From assembly GCA_913019905.1 (NCBI GenBank), contig CAJVZD010000020.1:28284-92283 (forward strand): a stretch of DNA of 64,000 bases, written 5' to 3'. This DNA is from an uncultured Cellvibrionales bacterium. Its GTDB lineage: Bacteria; Pseudomonadota; Gammaproteobacteria; Pseudomonadales; Dasaniaceae. This document shows, in pieces, positions 26,311-34,986 of the stretch (its first letter is position 1; each line of letters starts with the position of its first letter). Below the pieces are notes generated by a model. The model made no database searches. It was not told the DNA's origin and was given only the letters and a program-made list of their open reading frames with translations. The translations under genes and the position numbers were made by a program.

Positions 26311-26554
26311 TTAGTGCCTATCCATAAACTAACAAGCTCAGTCATTGCGAGCGTTAGCGCGGCAATCTCATCCAGCATTGGCGAGCGGCTGCGGGAGATT
26401 GCCGCGCTTCGCTCGCAATGACATCGTTGAAAACACCTATTTCTGGATGGGCACTAATTAGTGCCCATCCAGAAATAGTGTGATTGCCAGGAGCGTAGCG
26501 ACGCGGCATCGAACCGTTCGCGCAATGGCGAGATTATGCTAGGTATGGATAGGC
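26311..26554. mobile_element. Compound MITE-like palindromic element (two inverted copies)
   Basis: Non-coding element directly after the phosphatase stop. Copy 1 (26311-26457) has termini TTAGTGCCTATCCA and TGGATGGGCACTAA and an internal hairpin whose arms are GTCATTGCGAGCG..GCAATCTC (26341-26369) and its near-complement (26395-26422). Copy 2 (26458-26554) is shorter and ends ATGGATAGGC, the complement of the left end. Their junction, 26439-26476, is a perfect 38-bp palindrome. A related single copy lies at 53225-53306. No transposase is encoded. Confidence 0.8.
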
Positions 26555-26571
26555 TCGGGCTGAAGCTCTGG

Positions 26572-27354
26572 CTAGTATCGTTCAAAGCTAGCAAACTCTT
26601 CATCGCGCAAAGTCAAAATCTCGAAACCTGACTCGGTAACCAGAATCGTGTGCTCCCATTGTGCCGATAGGCGTTTGTCTCTGGTGGTAACTGTCCAGCC
26701 GTCTTTGTGTTGTTTTATGTGCCGGCTACCCTGATTCAGCATCGGTTCTATCGTAAATATCATCCCAGGCTCAAGAGTTAAGCCGGTACCCGCCCGCCCG
26801 TAATGCAATACCTGTGGCTCCTCGTGCATTTTTTGGCCAATACCATGACCGCAAAATTCCCGGACTACGCTGTAGTGGTTAGTTTCTGCATATTGCTGAA
26901 TCGAAAATCCGATATCACCCAGAGTCGACCCGGGCTTTACTTGGCGAATGGCCTCATAGAGCGCTTGCTGCGTGATATCAACCAATCGCTGCGCGTGTTG
27001 TGCCACAGGACCCACGCAGAACATCTTACTGCTATCGCCAATATATCCGCCTTTCTCAACGGTAACATCCACATTGACAATATCACCTTTCTTTAAATAC
27101 TCAGAGGGCGAAGGCATGCCGTGACAAATAACATGATTAGGCGAAGTGTTGACGCTGTAAAGGTAGCCGTATTGTCCTTTACTAGCTGGGCGGGCATTCA
27201 GCGTGTTAACAATGTATTCTTCGCAGAAGGTGTCGATTTCAGCCGTAGTAATACCCGGTTTAATAATATCGCCAACAGCGCTTAATACTTGCCCTGTCAG
27301 TTTCCCCGCAATACGCATGGCGTCGATTGCCGGCCGATCCTTGATAACAATCAA
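26572..27354 (-). CDS. map: Type I methionine aminopeptidase
   Basis: 260 aa, the normal size. It removes N-terminal Met using two divalent metals. The ligands are visible in order: NVDVTVEKGGYIGDSSK (two Asp), CGHGIGQKMHEEP (His), FTIEPML (Glu) and AQWEHTIL (Glu). The N-terminus carries no extra Zn-finger. The start is TTG overlapping the stop of the ParD-like gene (TTGA), with AAAAGG eight bases upstream, so it is translationally coupled. It is not next to rpsB, so it may be a second, accessory map copy. Confidence 0.93.
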   Translation of the reverse strand: MIVIKDRPAIDAMRIAGKLTGQVLSAVGDIIKPGITTAEIDTFCEEYIVNTLNARPASKGQYGYLYSVNTSPNHVICHGMPSPSEYLKKGDIVNVDVTVEKGGYIGDSSKMFCVGPVAQHAQRLVDITQQALYEAIRQVKPGSTLGDIGFSIQQYAETNHYSVVREFCGHGIGQKMHEEPQVLHYGRAGTGLTLEPGMIFTIEPMLNQGSRHIKQHKDGWTVTTRDKRLSAQWEHTILVTESGFEILTLRDEEFASFERY

Positions 27355-27557
27355 CTGGCAAACCTTTTCAAATCGTCTGCTCGGCTTTGTGCTATCAATA
27401 ACTGGCAGGCTTCGGTGTAGGTAATTTCGTGATTCGCCTCTATTAACATTCCAATCTTCAGCCAGTGCTCGGCTTGAGCATTGATTGATCGAGTCATAGC
27501 TTTACTCGCAATACGCAATTCGTGATGCATCGCTTCAGAAATTTTAACAATACCCAT
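27351..27557 (-). CDS. ParD-like antitoxin family protein
   Basis: 68 aa beginning MGIVKISEAMHHELRIASKAMTRS, with AEHWLKIGML in the middle, matching the ParD-like family (PF11903 class): ribbon-helix-helix-type small proteins. The ATG at 27557 has GAG upstream; the track's GTG lies three codons earlier. No ParE toxin is adjacent. Instead the gene runs directly into methionine aminopeptidase with overlapping stop/start, an arrangement I recall from other gammaproteobacteria. Regulation of map or of itself is inferred. Confidence 0.8.
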   Translation of the reverse strand: MGIVKISEAMHHELRIASKAMTRSINAQAEHWLKIGMLIEANHEITYTEACQLLIAQSRADDLKRFAS

Positions 27558-28120
27558 AATATACACTCTATATACGTTCTATCTACAATTCACAGCCAGT
27601 ATATATCAAATCGAGAGGAGTAAAATAGGGATGTTTAGCTTTTATGCCTTCGTTTAGTATTTTACGTCGTTGTGGCCCTCAACTGTGCATTTCTCAATCC
27701 CCGTAAGCTCTTTTGTCGCGGAAGTTGAACTCTTCCGTTTTATTGAACGAAAACGCGCTGCACCGGCCGTACCGTCCGTCCTTCGCTAACCTCTTAGTGC
27801 AGTATGAGTCTACTTTAGGGCTATCACCGGGTAGCCGTTAACGTCAGTTTGTCATCGCCACGCGGGAATGGTTCACGATGATTACAGATGCACTATGTCC
27901 CTCATCGGTGAGCCCGATAGCAAGACTCTTCCAATCGGGATTGAGGTTCGTTAGCCGTAAATTAGCGGTATTTTCGGAAGGGGTGAAATCTCAATGATTC
28001 AAGTGATTGATGCAATTTACGTATCCCAATTAAAGCTTGTGATTTATAAAGAACTTTCAGCGGCCTTATTGACAGCGCACTGCTTTACGCACATTGCTTT
28101 CACTGTGTCAGGTGGACAAA
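27558..28120. other. Intergenic region with possible decayed minus-strand coding
   Basis: No intact gene. Two adjacent minus-strand frames (27844-27990 and 27694-27840), each about 49 codons and in different phases, translate to protein-like text (RLTNLNPDWKSLAIGLTDEG and GDSPKVDSYCTKRLAKDGR). This may be one frameshifted gene; the family is not recognised. Confidence 0.3.
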
Positions 28121-29569
28121 TTATCGAGCCAAAAACTTCATGGCCTGTTCAATTCCATCGACACTCAGGTGATACATTTTTTCTTCCAGCAAACGATTGA
28201 TCATTTGAGCCGAATAGGAGTTTGGCCACTGCGCCTTGTCCACTGGGTTCAGCCAAACAATCTTATTAAATTGATCTTGGATTCGCTGCAACCACACTTG
28301 ACCAGATTCTTTGTTAAAGTGTTCTACGCTGCCCCCAGGATCGGCAATTTCTTCTCGCGCCATATTGGCGTCACCAACAAAAATGATTTTATAGTCGCGA
28401 CCATACTTGTGGATCAAGTCCATCGTATTCGTTTGTTCGTCCCGACGTCCCTCATTACTGGACCACAGCTGTCCGTATATGAAATTATGAAAATAAAAAG
28501 TCTCAAGATGTTTGAACTCTGACTTTGCCGCGACAAACAATTGTTTACACAACTCGATATGATCGTCCATCGATCCACCGACATCGAGAAAAAGTAAGAC
28601 CTTGACATTATTGCGGCGTTCGGGAACTTCTCTAATATCCAACAAGCCCGCATTGCGCGCTGTACAGCGAATCGTATCTGCCAAATCCAGTTCGAATTCA
28701 GCCCCGGTGCGAGCAAACTTCCTCAACCGCCGCAATGCCATTTTTAAATTGCGTGTTCCCAGCTCATTGTCGGTATCATAATCTTCAAACTGGCGCAGCA
28801 GCCAAACCTTGTTCGCCGACCGCTGTCCTTCACCTTCAAACTCAGTGCGAATACCCCGTCCCTTCACATTGCCCTCGCCAGCTCCGATGAGGCCATTTTT
28901 TCCATCGCCGTTAAGACCGTCCTCTCCCACACCCTCTTTTCCGCTCTCTCCAACACCCTCCTTTCCGTTCTCTCCAACCCCCTCCTTTCCGTTCTCTCCA
29001 ACACCCTCCTTTTCCTTCTCTCCACTGCCAAGCTCATCTGTGCCTCCTTCTCCCGCGTCGTCGCGTCGCTCTTCAATATTCACTGGAACGCGCTCACCCA
29101 AAGAATCTGAGTTGCCCGGAGATTCAAGCTGATCTGATGAAAAAGCAATCTGAATGTCTGTACCGCCATCTTCACGAGGAGCCAAGGACTGCTCATATGT
29201 CGAATTTGAAAGCTCACCCTCACTTTCATGGAGGAATTCTTTATAGAAATCATCCAAGAGATCCTGTCGGTGTTGATCTGAATAGTTTGGGAAATGCTGC
29301 ACAAGAAAATCAGCTAACACAGGTAACTGAATAGCCTCGTCGAAAAAAATCGAGTGTCCATTGAGGTCATTCAGAAACGCATCGAAGGCCAGATCGAAAC
29401 GATCATAATATTTTTCGTCTTTGACTAGAGTCATGCGGCTTAAAAAATAGAATGCCTGCATATCGATAAAAGCTAAATGGCGATGCATCAAACTTATGCA
29501 ATCCAACGATTCCCGAATTGACACGGGCACGCGAAAGTCTCTTAGATGGCTAAAAAAACTGACTAACAA
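28121..29569 (-). CDS. VWA-domain protein, CoxE-like
   Basis: 482 aa. N-terminal region (FFSHLRDFRVPVSIRESLD, YYDRFDLAFDAFL) and C-terminal von Willebrand A domain with the MIDAS-like motif DVGGSMDDHIELC match the CoxE/VWA-containing family. Family members usually pair with a MoxR AAA+ ATPase to activate metal enzymes or assemble complexes; none is nearby. Canonical DxSxS reads DVGGS here, so the MIDAS is altered at one Ser. Between the two domains is a low-complexity linker of about four 8-aa repeats (GKEGVGEN). The start is TTG at 29569. Confidence 0.85.
   Translation of the reverse strand: MLVSFFSHLRDFRVPVSIRESLDCISLMHRHLAFIDMQAFYFLSRMTLVKDEKYYDRFDLAFDAFLNDLNGHSIFFDEAIQLPVLADFLVQHFPNYSDQHRQDLLDDFYKEFLHESEGELSNSTYEQSLAPREDGGTDIQIAFSSDQLESPGNSDSLGERVPVNIEERRDDAGEGGTDELGSGEKEKEGVGENGKEGVGENGKEGVGESGKEGVGEDGLNGDGKNGLIGAGEGNVKGRGIRTEFEGEGQRSANKVWLLRQFEDYDTDNELGTRNLKMALRRLRKFARTGAEFELDLADTIRCTARNAGLLDIREVPERRNNVKVLLFLDVGGSMDDHIELCKQLFVAAKSEFKHLETFYFHNFIYGQLWSSNEGRRDEQTNTMDLIHKYGRDYKIIFVGDANMAREEIADPGGSVEHFNKESGQVWLQRIQDQFNKIVWLNPVDKAQWPNSYSAQMINRLLEEKMYHLSVDGIEQAMKFLAR
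28922..29022. repeat. 24-bp in-frame minisatellite in the VWA gene
   Basis: Four tandem 24-bp units (ctctccaacaccctcctttc + cgtt) encode eight-residue repeats in the linker. Multiples of three keep the frame, so copy number could vary without killing the gene. Confidence 0.85.
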
Positions 29570-29581
29570 ATGTTTATACTC

Positions 29582-29637
29582 AGATCTTTAAGCTTAGATC
29601 TTTAAGCTTAGATATTTAAATTCAGGTCTTTACACTC
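29582..29637. repeat. 14-bp tandem repeat just upstream of the VWA gene
   Basis: Four units of AGATCTTTAAGCTT, the first two perfect and the last two degenerate, starting 12 bp upstream of the TTG start, in the likely promoter/leader. Confidence 0.75.
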
Positions 29638-29835
29638 AATTCTACAGTCCCTTGCTCCATCACTAACACAACAGAAACACTCAGGAAGAGAAGGCAGATA
29701 GTATCTGAGTATAGTCAGATACAACTGGCGCTGTCTACGCCCCGTGACCGTTACCATGTCACTCATTATAAGACCTGCCAATGTCATTCAAGAAAAATCC
29801 ATAGCGTTATAATGTGGCTGTAGGATCGACTCAAT

Positions 29836-31845
29836 TTACTTGAGAACAGAATCCAAAGCTGGCAAGTAGTCTTTGATCTTTATCGGTTTTGTTAATTTTC
29901 CGTTCATACCTACATCCAAACACCGCTGTGTATTTTCCGCTAACACATGAGCTGTGAGCGCAAAAATCGGAACCGCTGTGACGCTGTTTTCCCTCTCCCA
30001 AGCTCGAATACGGGTCGTTGCTTCATAGCCATCCATCACCGGCATCTCACAATCCATCAACACGAGATCGAAGGACTTTCCCTCTCCACAAATGCATTTA
30101 AGCGCCTCAGAACCGTCTGCTGCCAAAACGGGATTAATACCAAGTTTACTGAGTTGCCCCTTTGCAACGAGTTGATTAGTCGGGTTATCTTCCACTAACA
30201 AGACCTTGAGGCTTGTGTAGTCATTGTCCAGATGTAGCGTTGGAGAAACAGTAGGAACAACACTTCCAAGATCCAAACACAAATCAAAAAAGAAAGAACT
30301 GCCCTTGCCACTAACGCTATCAATGTGAATTTCGCTATTCATTGCTTCGACGAGGTTTTTGCAAATAGGCAAGCCCAGGCCAGTACCACCATACTTCCGA
30401 GTAGTGGTAATTTCAGCTTGAGTAAAAGGCAATAGAATGTTGTCAATCTGGTCTGAAGGAATTCCAATGCCAGTATCGGTGACGGATATACGAATTAAGC
30501 ATTGCCGATCATCGAGACTGAGTTTTTGTGCTTTCAACTCAATACTACCTTCGGTAGTAAATTTGATCGCATTGGTCAGTAAATTACTAATGATTTGTTG
30601 CAAGCGAGTCACATCACCCCGCAGCATTTTTGGTAAATCAGGATCAATGGTTAATATCAAATTGACACTATCATCGTTCGAATTGAAGAAAGTTGTGGCC
30701 ATTGATTCTAACCAGCGATGTATATCAAAATCGATCAATTCTAATTCAATGTCTCCCCCGACGATTTTCGAATAATCCAGAATGTCATTGACCACGGCCA
30801 TCATAATGTCGCCAGACTGAGTTAGCGACTGTAAATAGCTTCGTTGTTGATCGTTTAAGGTCGAGCGGTTCAACAATTCCGCCATCCCCAGAACACCATT
30901 CATTGGGGTTCGTATTTCATGAGACATTGCGGCAAGAAATATTCCCTTCGCAGCATTCGCTATTTCAGCTTTTGTTTTCTCCTCCTCAAGCTCACTTGTT
31001 CTTTCCTGAACTCGCAGTTCAAGCATTGAGCGATATTCATTCAATTCCTCCACGGTACCTTGTAAGGCGGTGTATGGCTTTTTCAAATTCGAATATACGA
31101 TCGCATTAAAGACCAGCCAAAAAGAAAACAGCTTAAAAATGTGACCTATAAAATTTTGGAAGCCGACAGCGCTAGTATACAAACTGAAGGCTAGCTCCGC
31201 ACACATTGTCAACACCGTGGCAGCGGCAATAATCACCTTCTCTCTCTGACTAATATCCCGGCCATAACTGAACAGAGTGACCAATGACAAACCCAATAAA
31301 AGAATGATTAGATATTCGCTATAGACTTTGAAATCAGAGAGACCTTTACCCTCGACAAAGCCGTCGGGAAATCTCCCGCTAAAGATCATAATACTAAGGA
31401 CAACGGCAACTCCGCCGAATCCAATAATCAACCAGTGGTCATTTAACTTTTTTGATACAACAAAGGGCGCTATGAGTAATAACAGAGCCTCAGAATACCG
31501 GGATCCAAGCCAAAACTGTGAGGCCAAATTATTGTTTCCAATCACAAAAAAGTCGACATTCTTTGCCACAAAGGTGTGGATAAAGTCTAAAGAACCAATC
31601 CAGAAGTAACCGCAGGCCAAAATTAACAGATAGTTATTTTGATTAAAGCTCCGTGTTGACCATGCAAATGCGAACAAAATATAGGACATTATAATGGCAA
31701 ACAATTCAACCAATATATGAAATCCGCCATAGCTAAACTGGGCCACCACCACCAAAAGAGCCGTCATAGCCATCGGCACAGTCCAAAGACGCCAGTCCGT
31801 CAGCGAATCAAACCATTTCTCGTTACTACTTGCCGTGACTTGCAT
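29836..31845 (-). CDS. Hybrid sensor histidine kinase, MASE3-like membrane sensor, with receiver
   Basis: About 669 aa. The N-terminal 240 residues are a multi-helix membrane sensor with GYFWIGSLDFIHTF and QFWLGSRYSEALLLL, features of MASE3. A coiled coil leads to HisKA with MSHEIRTPMNGVLGMAELL, a HATPase with NLLTNAIKF, DTGIGI and GGTGLGLPICKNL, and a C-terminal receiver with phospho-Asp in LMDCEMPVMDGYEATTRIR and Lys in KLTKPIK. No HPt is present, so phosphotransfer to an outside HPt or autoregulation is expected. I use ATG 31845; the track's TTG adds 25 residues. Confidence 0.92.
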   Translation of the reverse strand: MQVTASSNEKWFDSLTDWRLWTVPMAMTALLVVVAQFSYGGFHILVELFAIIMSYILFAFAWSTRSFNQNNYLLILACGYFWIGSLDFIHTFVAKNVDFFVIGNNNLASQFWLGSRYSEALLLLIAPFVVSKKLNDHWLIIGFGGVAVVLSIMIFSGRFPDGFVEGKGLSDFKVYSEYLIILLLGLSLVTLFSYGRDISQREKVIIAAATVLTMCAELAFSLYTSAVGFQNFIGHIFKLFSFWLVFNAIVYSNLKKPYTALQGTVEELNEYRSMLELRVQERTSELEEEKTKAEIANAAKGIFLAAMSHEIRTPMNGVLGMAELLNRSTLNDQQRSYLQSLTQSGDIMMAVVNDILDYSKIVGGDIELELIDFDIHRWLESMATTFFNSNDDSVNLILTIDPDLPKMLRGDVTRLQQIISNLLTNAIKFTTEGSIELKAQKLSLDDRQCLIRISVTDTGIGIPSDQIDNILLPFTQAEITTTRKYGGTGLGLPICKNLVEAMNSEIHIDSVSGKGSSFFFDLCLDLGSVVPTVSPTLHLDNDYTSLKVLLVEDNPTNQLVAKGQLSKLGINPVLAADGSEALKCICGEGKSFDLVLMDCEMPVMDGYEATTRIRAWERENSVTAVPIFALTAHVLAENTQRCLDVGMNGKLTKPIKIKDYLPALDSVLK

Positions 31846-32072
31846 AGTTTCTTTTACTTTTCTTAATTTAAAGTGTGTTTTTATCAACCATATAATTAGC
31901 GTTACTGTTGATGTGGACAAGCTTCAGCTCAGCGAATGAAGCGAGAATATAGCGGATTTTCTAAAAGTCCTTACCCTCTCTTATTCTTTACCAAGTAACA
32001 ACAATGCTTAATTCATCCGGATCCAAAGGTTATATCATTACTCGACAAACAATTCATCTAAACTATTTTTTA

Positions 32073-32096
32073 CCCAAACATTGAAAAATGTTTGGG
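32073..32096. repeat. GAAA-capped perfect hairpin
   Basis: CCCAAACATT-GAAA-AATGTTTGGG, 10-bp stem, in the 384-bp spacer between the divergent kinase and membrane-protein genes. No T-run follows on either strand. The rest of the spacer shows nothing recognisable. Confidence 0.55.
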
Positions 32097-32229
32097 CTGA
32101 TATCGCAATAGCAGAGAAAGCGACGGAATTCCTATAGCATCTTATTACAGCCCTCCATTCTTTTGGGTTCGAATCAATAAAAATCGAAAATGGATATACG
32201 CACAAAAAGGTAACCTATACTTGAAACAA

Positions 32230-32898
32230 ATGCGCCTCTATCCACTTTCACTCGCCGCCAGCCTGCTACCTTTGGCCACTATTCATGTCTGCTATATATG
32301 GGCAGCCACCAACGGCCATGTCGACTGGTGTATTCCGTACATCGACAGCTGTGTTTCAATCAGCGCAACCGGTCGAAAGACACCGGAATACTATCTTTTT
32401 AAAGCCCTAATGATACCTTCGGCCCTCATTTTTGTCGCTTATTGGTGGCTGTCTTGTCGTTGGCTAGTAACGCTTGGTTGCTCTGCCCACAAGAGCCGAT
32501 CCACTTTATTTTGTATTGGCATTATAGCGAGTATTGGGCTCATTCTTTACAGTATCGTTTTAGGTTCCATCGGTGACACGTATCGTCTACAGCGACGCAT
32601 AGGTGTCACAACTTTTTTCGGAATGACTTATTTGGCACAATTACTGTTAACCTATCTATTGGGAAAAACCTCGAATCTATGCACACAGCACAGGCCGTGG
32701 CTGAGGATAATGGAACGAGTCTCGATCACGATTCTTATCGTTGGAATGTCGAGCGTAGCATTGTCAATTTACGACTACGAGCTGTACAAAAGCACTGACA
32801 ATGCCTTTGAGTGGGTATTCACATTACTTCTCTGTTTACATGTCACTATCACTGCTGCCATGTGGAAGAAAACCAATTTCATCTACACGCCGGACTAA
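32230..32898 (+). CDS. Multipass membrane protein, Frag1/DRAM/Sfk1-like
   Basis: About 222 aa with roughly six hydrophobic helices. The early loop WCIPYIDSCVSISATGRKTPE, with paired Cys and a SxTG/PE-type ending, resembles the Frag1/DRAM/Sfk1 family, whose bacterial members are uncharacterised membrane proteins. Start ATG 32230 or TTG 32221 (GGTAACC upstream) cannot be separated. It is a single gene between two minus-strand blocks, and the spacer after it (32899-33195) holds nothing I recognise. Confidence 0.7.
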   Translation: MRLYPLSLAASLLPLATIHVCYIWAATNGHVDWCIPYIDSCVSISATGRKTPEYYLFKALMIPSALIFVAYWWLSCRWLVTLGCSAHKSRSTLFCIGIIASIGLILYSIVLGSIGDTYRLQRRIGVTTFFGMTYLAQLLLTYLLGKTSNLCTQHRPWLRIMERVSITILIVGMSSVALSIYDYELYKSTDNAFEWVFTLLLCLHVTITAAMWKKTNFIYTPD

Positions 32899-33195
32899 TT
32901 TTTGCTCGCCCCGCGCACCTCCTACAACAACCTTCGATTCTGAGTATCCACGGAAGTGACAATAATCCGTGGAACCGGCAACAAAAAATACTGACGGAGC
33001 GCGACTAAAATATACCAGACATTTTCAAAAAAAGAGTCGTCCAGATATTGTAGACTTTCCATTCACTGTCAGTTCGCGCGTGTGCCGTCGAGTACGTATT
33101 GCCAAATGCATTCGCTGAATCTAACAGCGACGCTAGCCGCAGCTTTTACACAGCTGGCATACGTTGCCCATAAAATTCCTTACACGATATTTCCG

Positions 33196-33918
33196 TTAGT
33201 CGTTTCCCCCATACTTTGTCAAACGCCCTATCATGATGAGTGACGCAATTGCTCCGGTCTTGGGGTTTATTGGCTCTCGACATTCGACTATGTCGAAAGC
33301 GCTACGATCGAAAAGAGCCCGCCATGTTTCCATTGTTCGAAAATACCACGGAGCTGGATCGCGAAACTCGCTATCGAAACCTGTCCACGAGCCTTCTCTC
33401 CACCCGTCTGCGTAAGGATGGTTATCGGTGACTGTATGAGGATGCAAAGTCTGCACGATGAAATGGCCGTTATTCGTTAACAGCTTCGGGACTATGTTAA
33501 ATACATGGTCAACGGATTCTTTCCCTAGTAGAGAAAAATTACATATCGCCAGATCAAACTTTTCGGTTATTGTTGTTTCAGACATTTCTTCATAAGGCAG
33601 CAGATATAATTTACCGTTTCCAGCTGTTTCAGCTTCCGTCACTAAATCGGAAATAACATCCAAACCGGATACGGACAAGCCCCCTGAGGATAATTCACGC
33701 ATCAACCACCCTTCTCCACACCCGATATCCAGTACAGACTCCATTGGCCTTTCATTCGCGAGCTTTCTAGTCACGAGAACGGATCTTACAGACTCAATAA
33801 TTGCGCTGTTGGTGATAAGGGCTCTACTTTCGATTTGATTTTCTCGAACGGCGGCGATCCACGGAATGGCATTCTTTCCCCAAGAGTCAATTATCTTCTT
33901 ATCACTTAAGGGATCCAT
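33196..33918 (-). CDS. Class I SAM-dependent methyltransferase
   Basis: 240 aa Rossmann methyltransferase. Motif I is VLDIGCGEGWL near residue 63, followed by the acidic end of strand 2 (SGLDVISD), motif II FDLAICNFSLL and motif III-like LLTNNGHFIVQTLHP. The substrate is unknown. It is followed upstream by an NTF2-like gene with an 8-bp gap, probably an operon (NTF2-like first). Confidence 0.9.
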   Translation of the reverse strand: MDPLSDKKIIDSWGKNAIPWIAAVRENQIESRALITNSAIIESVRSVLVTRKLANERPMESVLDIGCGEGWLMRELSSGGLSVSGLDVISDLVTEAETAGNGKLYLLPYEEMSETTITEKFDLAICNFSLLGKESVDHVFNIVPKLLTNNGHFIVQTLHPHTVTDNHPYADGWREGSWTGFDSEFRDPAPWYFRTMETWRALFDRSAFDIVECREPINPKTGAIASLIMIGRLTKYGGND

Positions 33919-33926
33919 AAATTTGC

Positions 33927-34283
33927 CTATATGGGTGATTCATTCTGCAAAGTACCCTGGTGATAAAGCAAGCGCCACTCATTGGATTCTTTTATCCAGA
34001 TTGAGCTACGATAAGCGCTCAGTCCCTCGCAGTGTGATTGATATTTGACTAAAATTGACGTTTCACTTAATGGTCGAAATCGAAAATCATTCAATACGAT
34101 TTTTTGATATTTCTCAGTGGTAAGCATTGATAGCAAATCCTTTTTTGTAAATATTCTTCCGGACTTACCGACTTCTTCAAAATCGTCAGCGAGCAATCTA
34201 GCCAATCGCTTAATGCTTTTCCGTGTCCCGGCATCTGCCAACTCTTGCTCTAAGCGTTCAAGTTTTAGATATTCATTTTCCAT
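33927..34283 (-). CDS. NTF2-like/DUF4440 family protein
   Basis: About 118 aa with the small cone-like NTF2/SnoaL pattern: helical start LERLEQELADAG, then LLADDFEEVGKSGRIFTKKDLL, and a terminal strand WIKESNEWRLLYHQGT (the typical W-x-V/L-x-x-H-x-T ending). It is common as a stand-alone protein of unknown ligand. ATG 34283 is preferred to the TTG four codons earlier. Likely co-transcribed with the methyltransferase downstream. Confidence 0.82.
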   Translation of the reverse strand: MENEYLKLERLEQELADAGTRKSIKRLARLLADDFEEVGKSGRIFTKKDLLSMLTTEKYQKIVLNDFRFRPLSETSILVKYQSHCEGLSAYRSSIWIKESNEWRLLYHQGTLQNESPI

Positions 34284-34344
34284 TAAGAGGGGCAATTCCT
34301 ACAGTCAAAAATGGACGAATGGCGCGACATCGCTAAGGTGGTCG

Positions 34345-34830
34345 TTATCCTAGCGCCTTTTCCCAAAACAGCGCTTTTCCCATGGTGGGGTCTAGCTCAT
34401 AGCCCTGATAACCGAATTTAATATAAGCATTCTGGGCAACTTTGTTTCCCTCCAGGACTTCCAATGTTAACTTACAACAACCGCGCTCAATGGCGATCTT
34501 TTCAACTTCATTCAACATAAGCTGACTGATGCCTAAACCTCGAAAACCGTTTGCCACGACGATATCATGAATGTTAATTAAGGGTTTACATTTAAACGTT
34601 GAAAACCCCTGAAAACAGTTCACTAATCCTGCGGGCTTACCATCGGCATAACAAATAATGCTAAACGCATTAGGGACGTCGGCAAGTTCGGACGCGAGAT
34701 TTTTCAATACATAGTCAGACAAGGGTTTTCCTCCCCCCATGGAGTCTTCCGCATAGCAATTTAACAAAAAAGAAATATCACGGGAATGTGCTGCGCTTCT
34801 ATAATCTGCTACCAATACTTCAACTGTCAT
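34345..34830 (-). CDS. GNAT family N-acetyltransferase
   Basis: 161 aa. Acetyl-CoA binding loop in VVANGFRGLGISQLMLNEVEKIA, beta-4 in INIHDIVV, and motif B as LTLEVLEGNKVAQNAYIKFGYQGY. This is the pattern of small-molecule or antibiotic-type GNATs, but the substrate is undetermined. GGAAAGAG provides the RBS. Directly upstream lies an eight-copy heptanucleotide repeat that may affect its expression. Confidence 0.88.
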   Translation of the reverse strand: MTVEVLVADYRSAAHSRDISFLLNCYAEDSMGGGKPLSDYVLKNLASELADVPNAFSIICYADGKPAGLVNCFQGFSTFKCKPLINIHDIVVANGFRGLGISQLMLNEVEKIAIERGCCKLTLEVLEGNKVAQNAYIKFGYQGYELDPTMGKALFWEKALG

Positions 34831-34838
34831 TCTCTTTC

Positions 34839-34894
34839 CTCATTTCTCATTTCTCATTTCTCATTTCTCATTTCTCATTTCTCATTTCTGCGCT
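34839..34894. repeat. Heptanucleotide microsatellite (CTCATTT)8
   Basis: Eight perfect tandem copies of CTCATTT, starting 9 bp upstream of the GNAT ATG and filling its leader/promoter. Slipped-strand length changes would move the promoter relative to the RBS. Confidence 0.95.
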
Positions 34895-34986
34895 CAAACA
34901 TAGGTAAAAATTGCAATATGAAGCATTGTTTTCCCATTTATAAAACTCACGCAGAGGCTTTCTATTGCTTCCGCCTACAAGCCATT

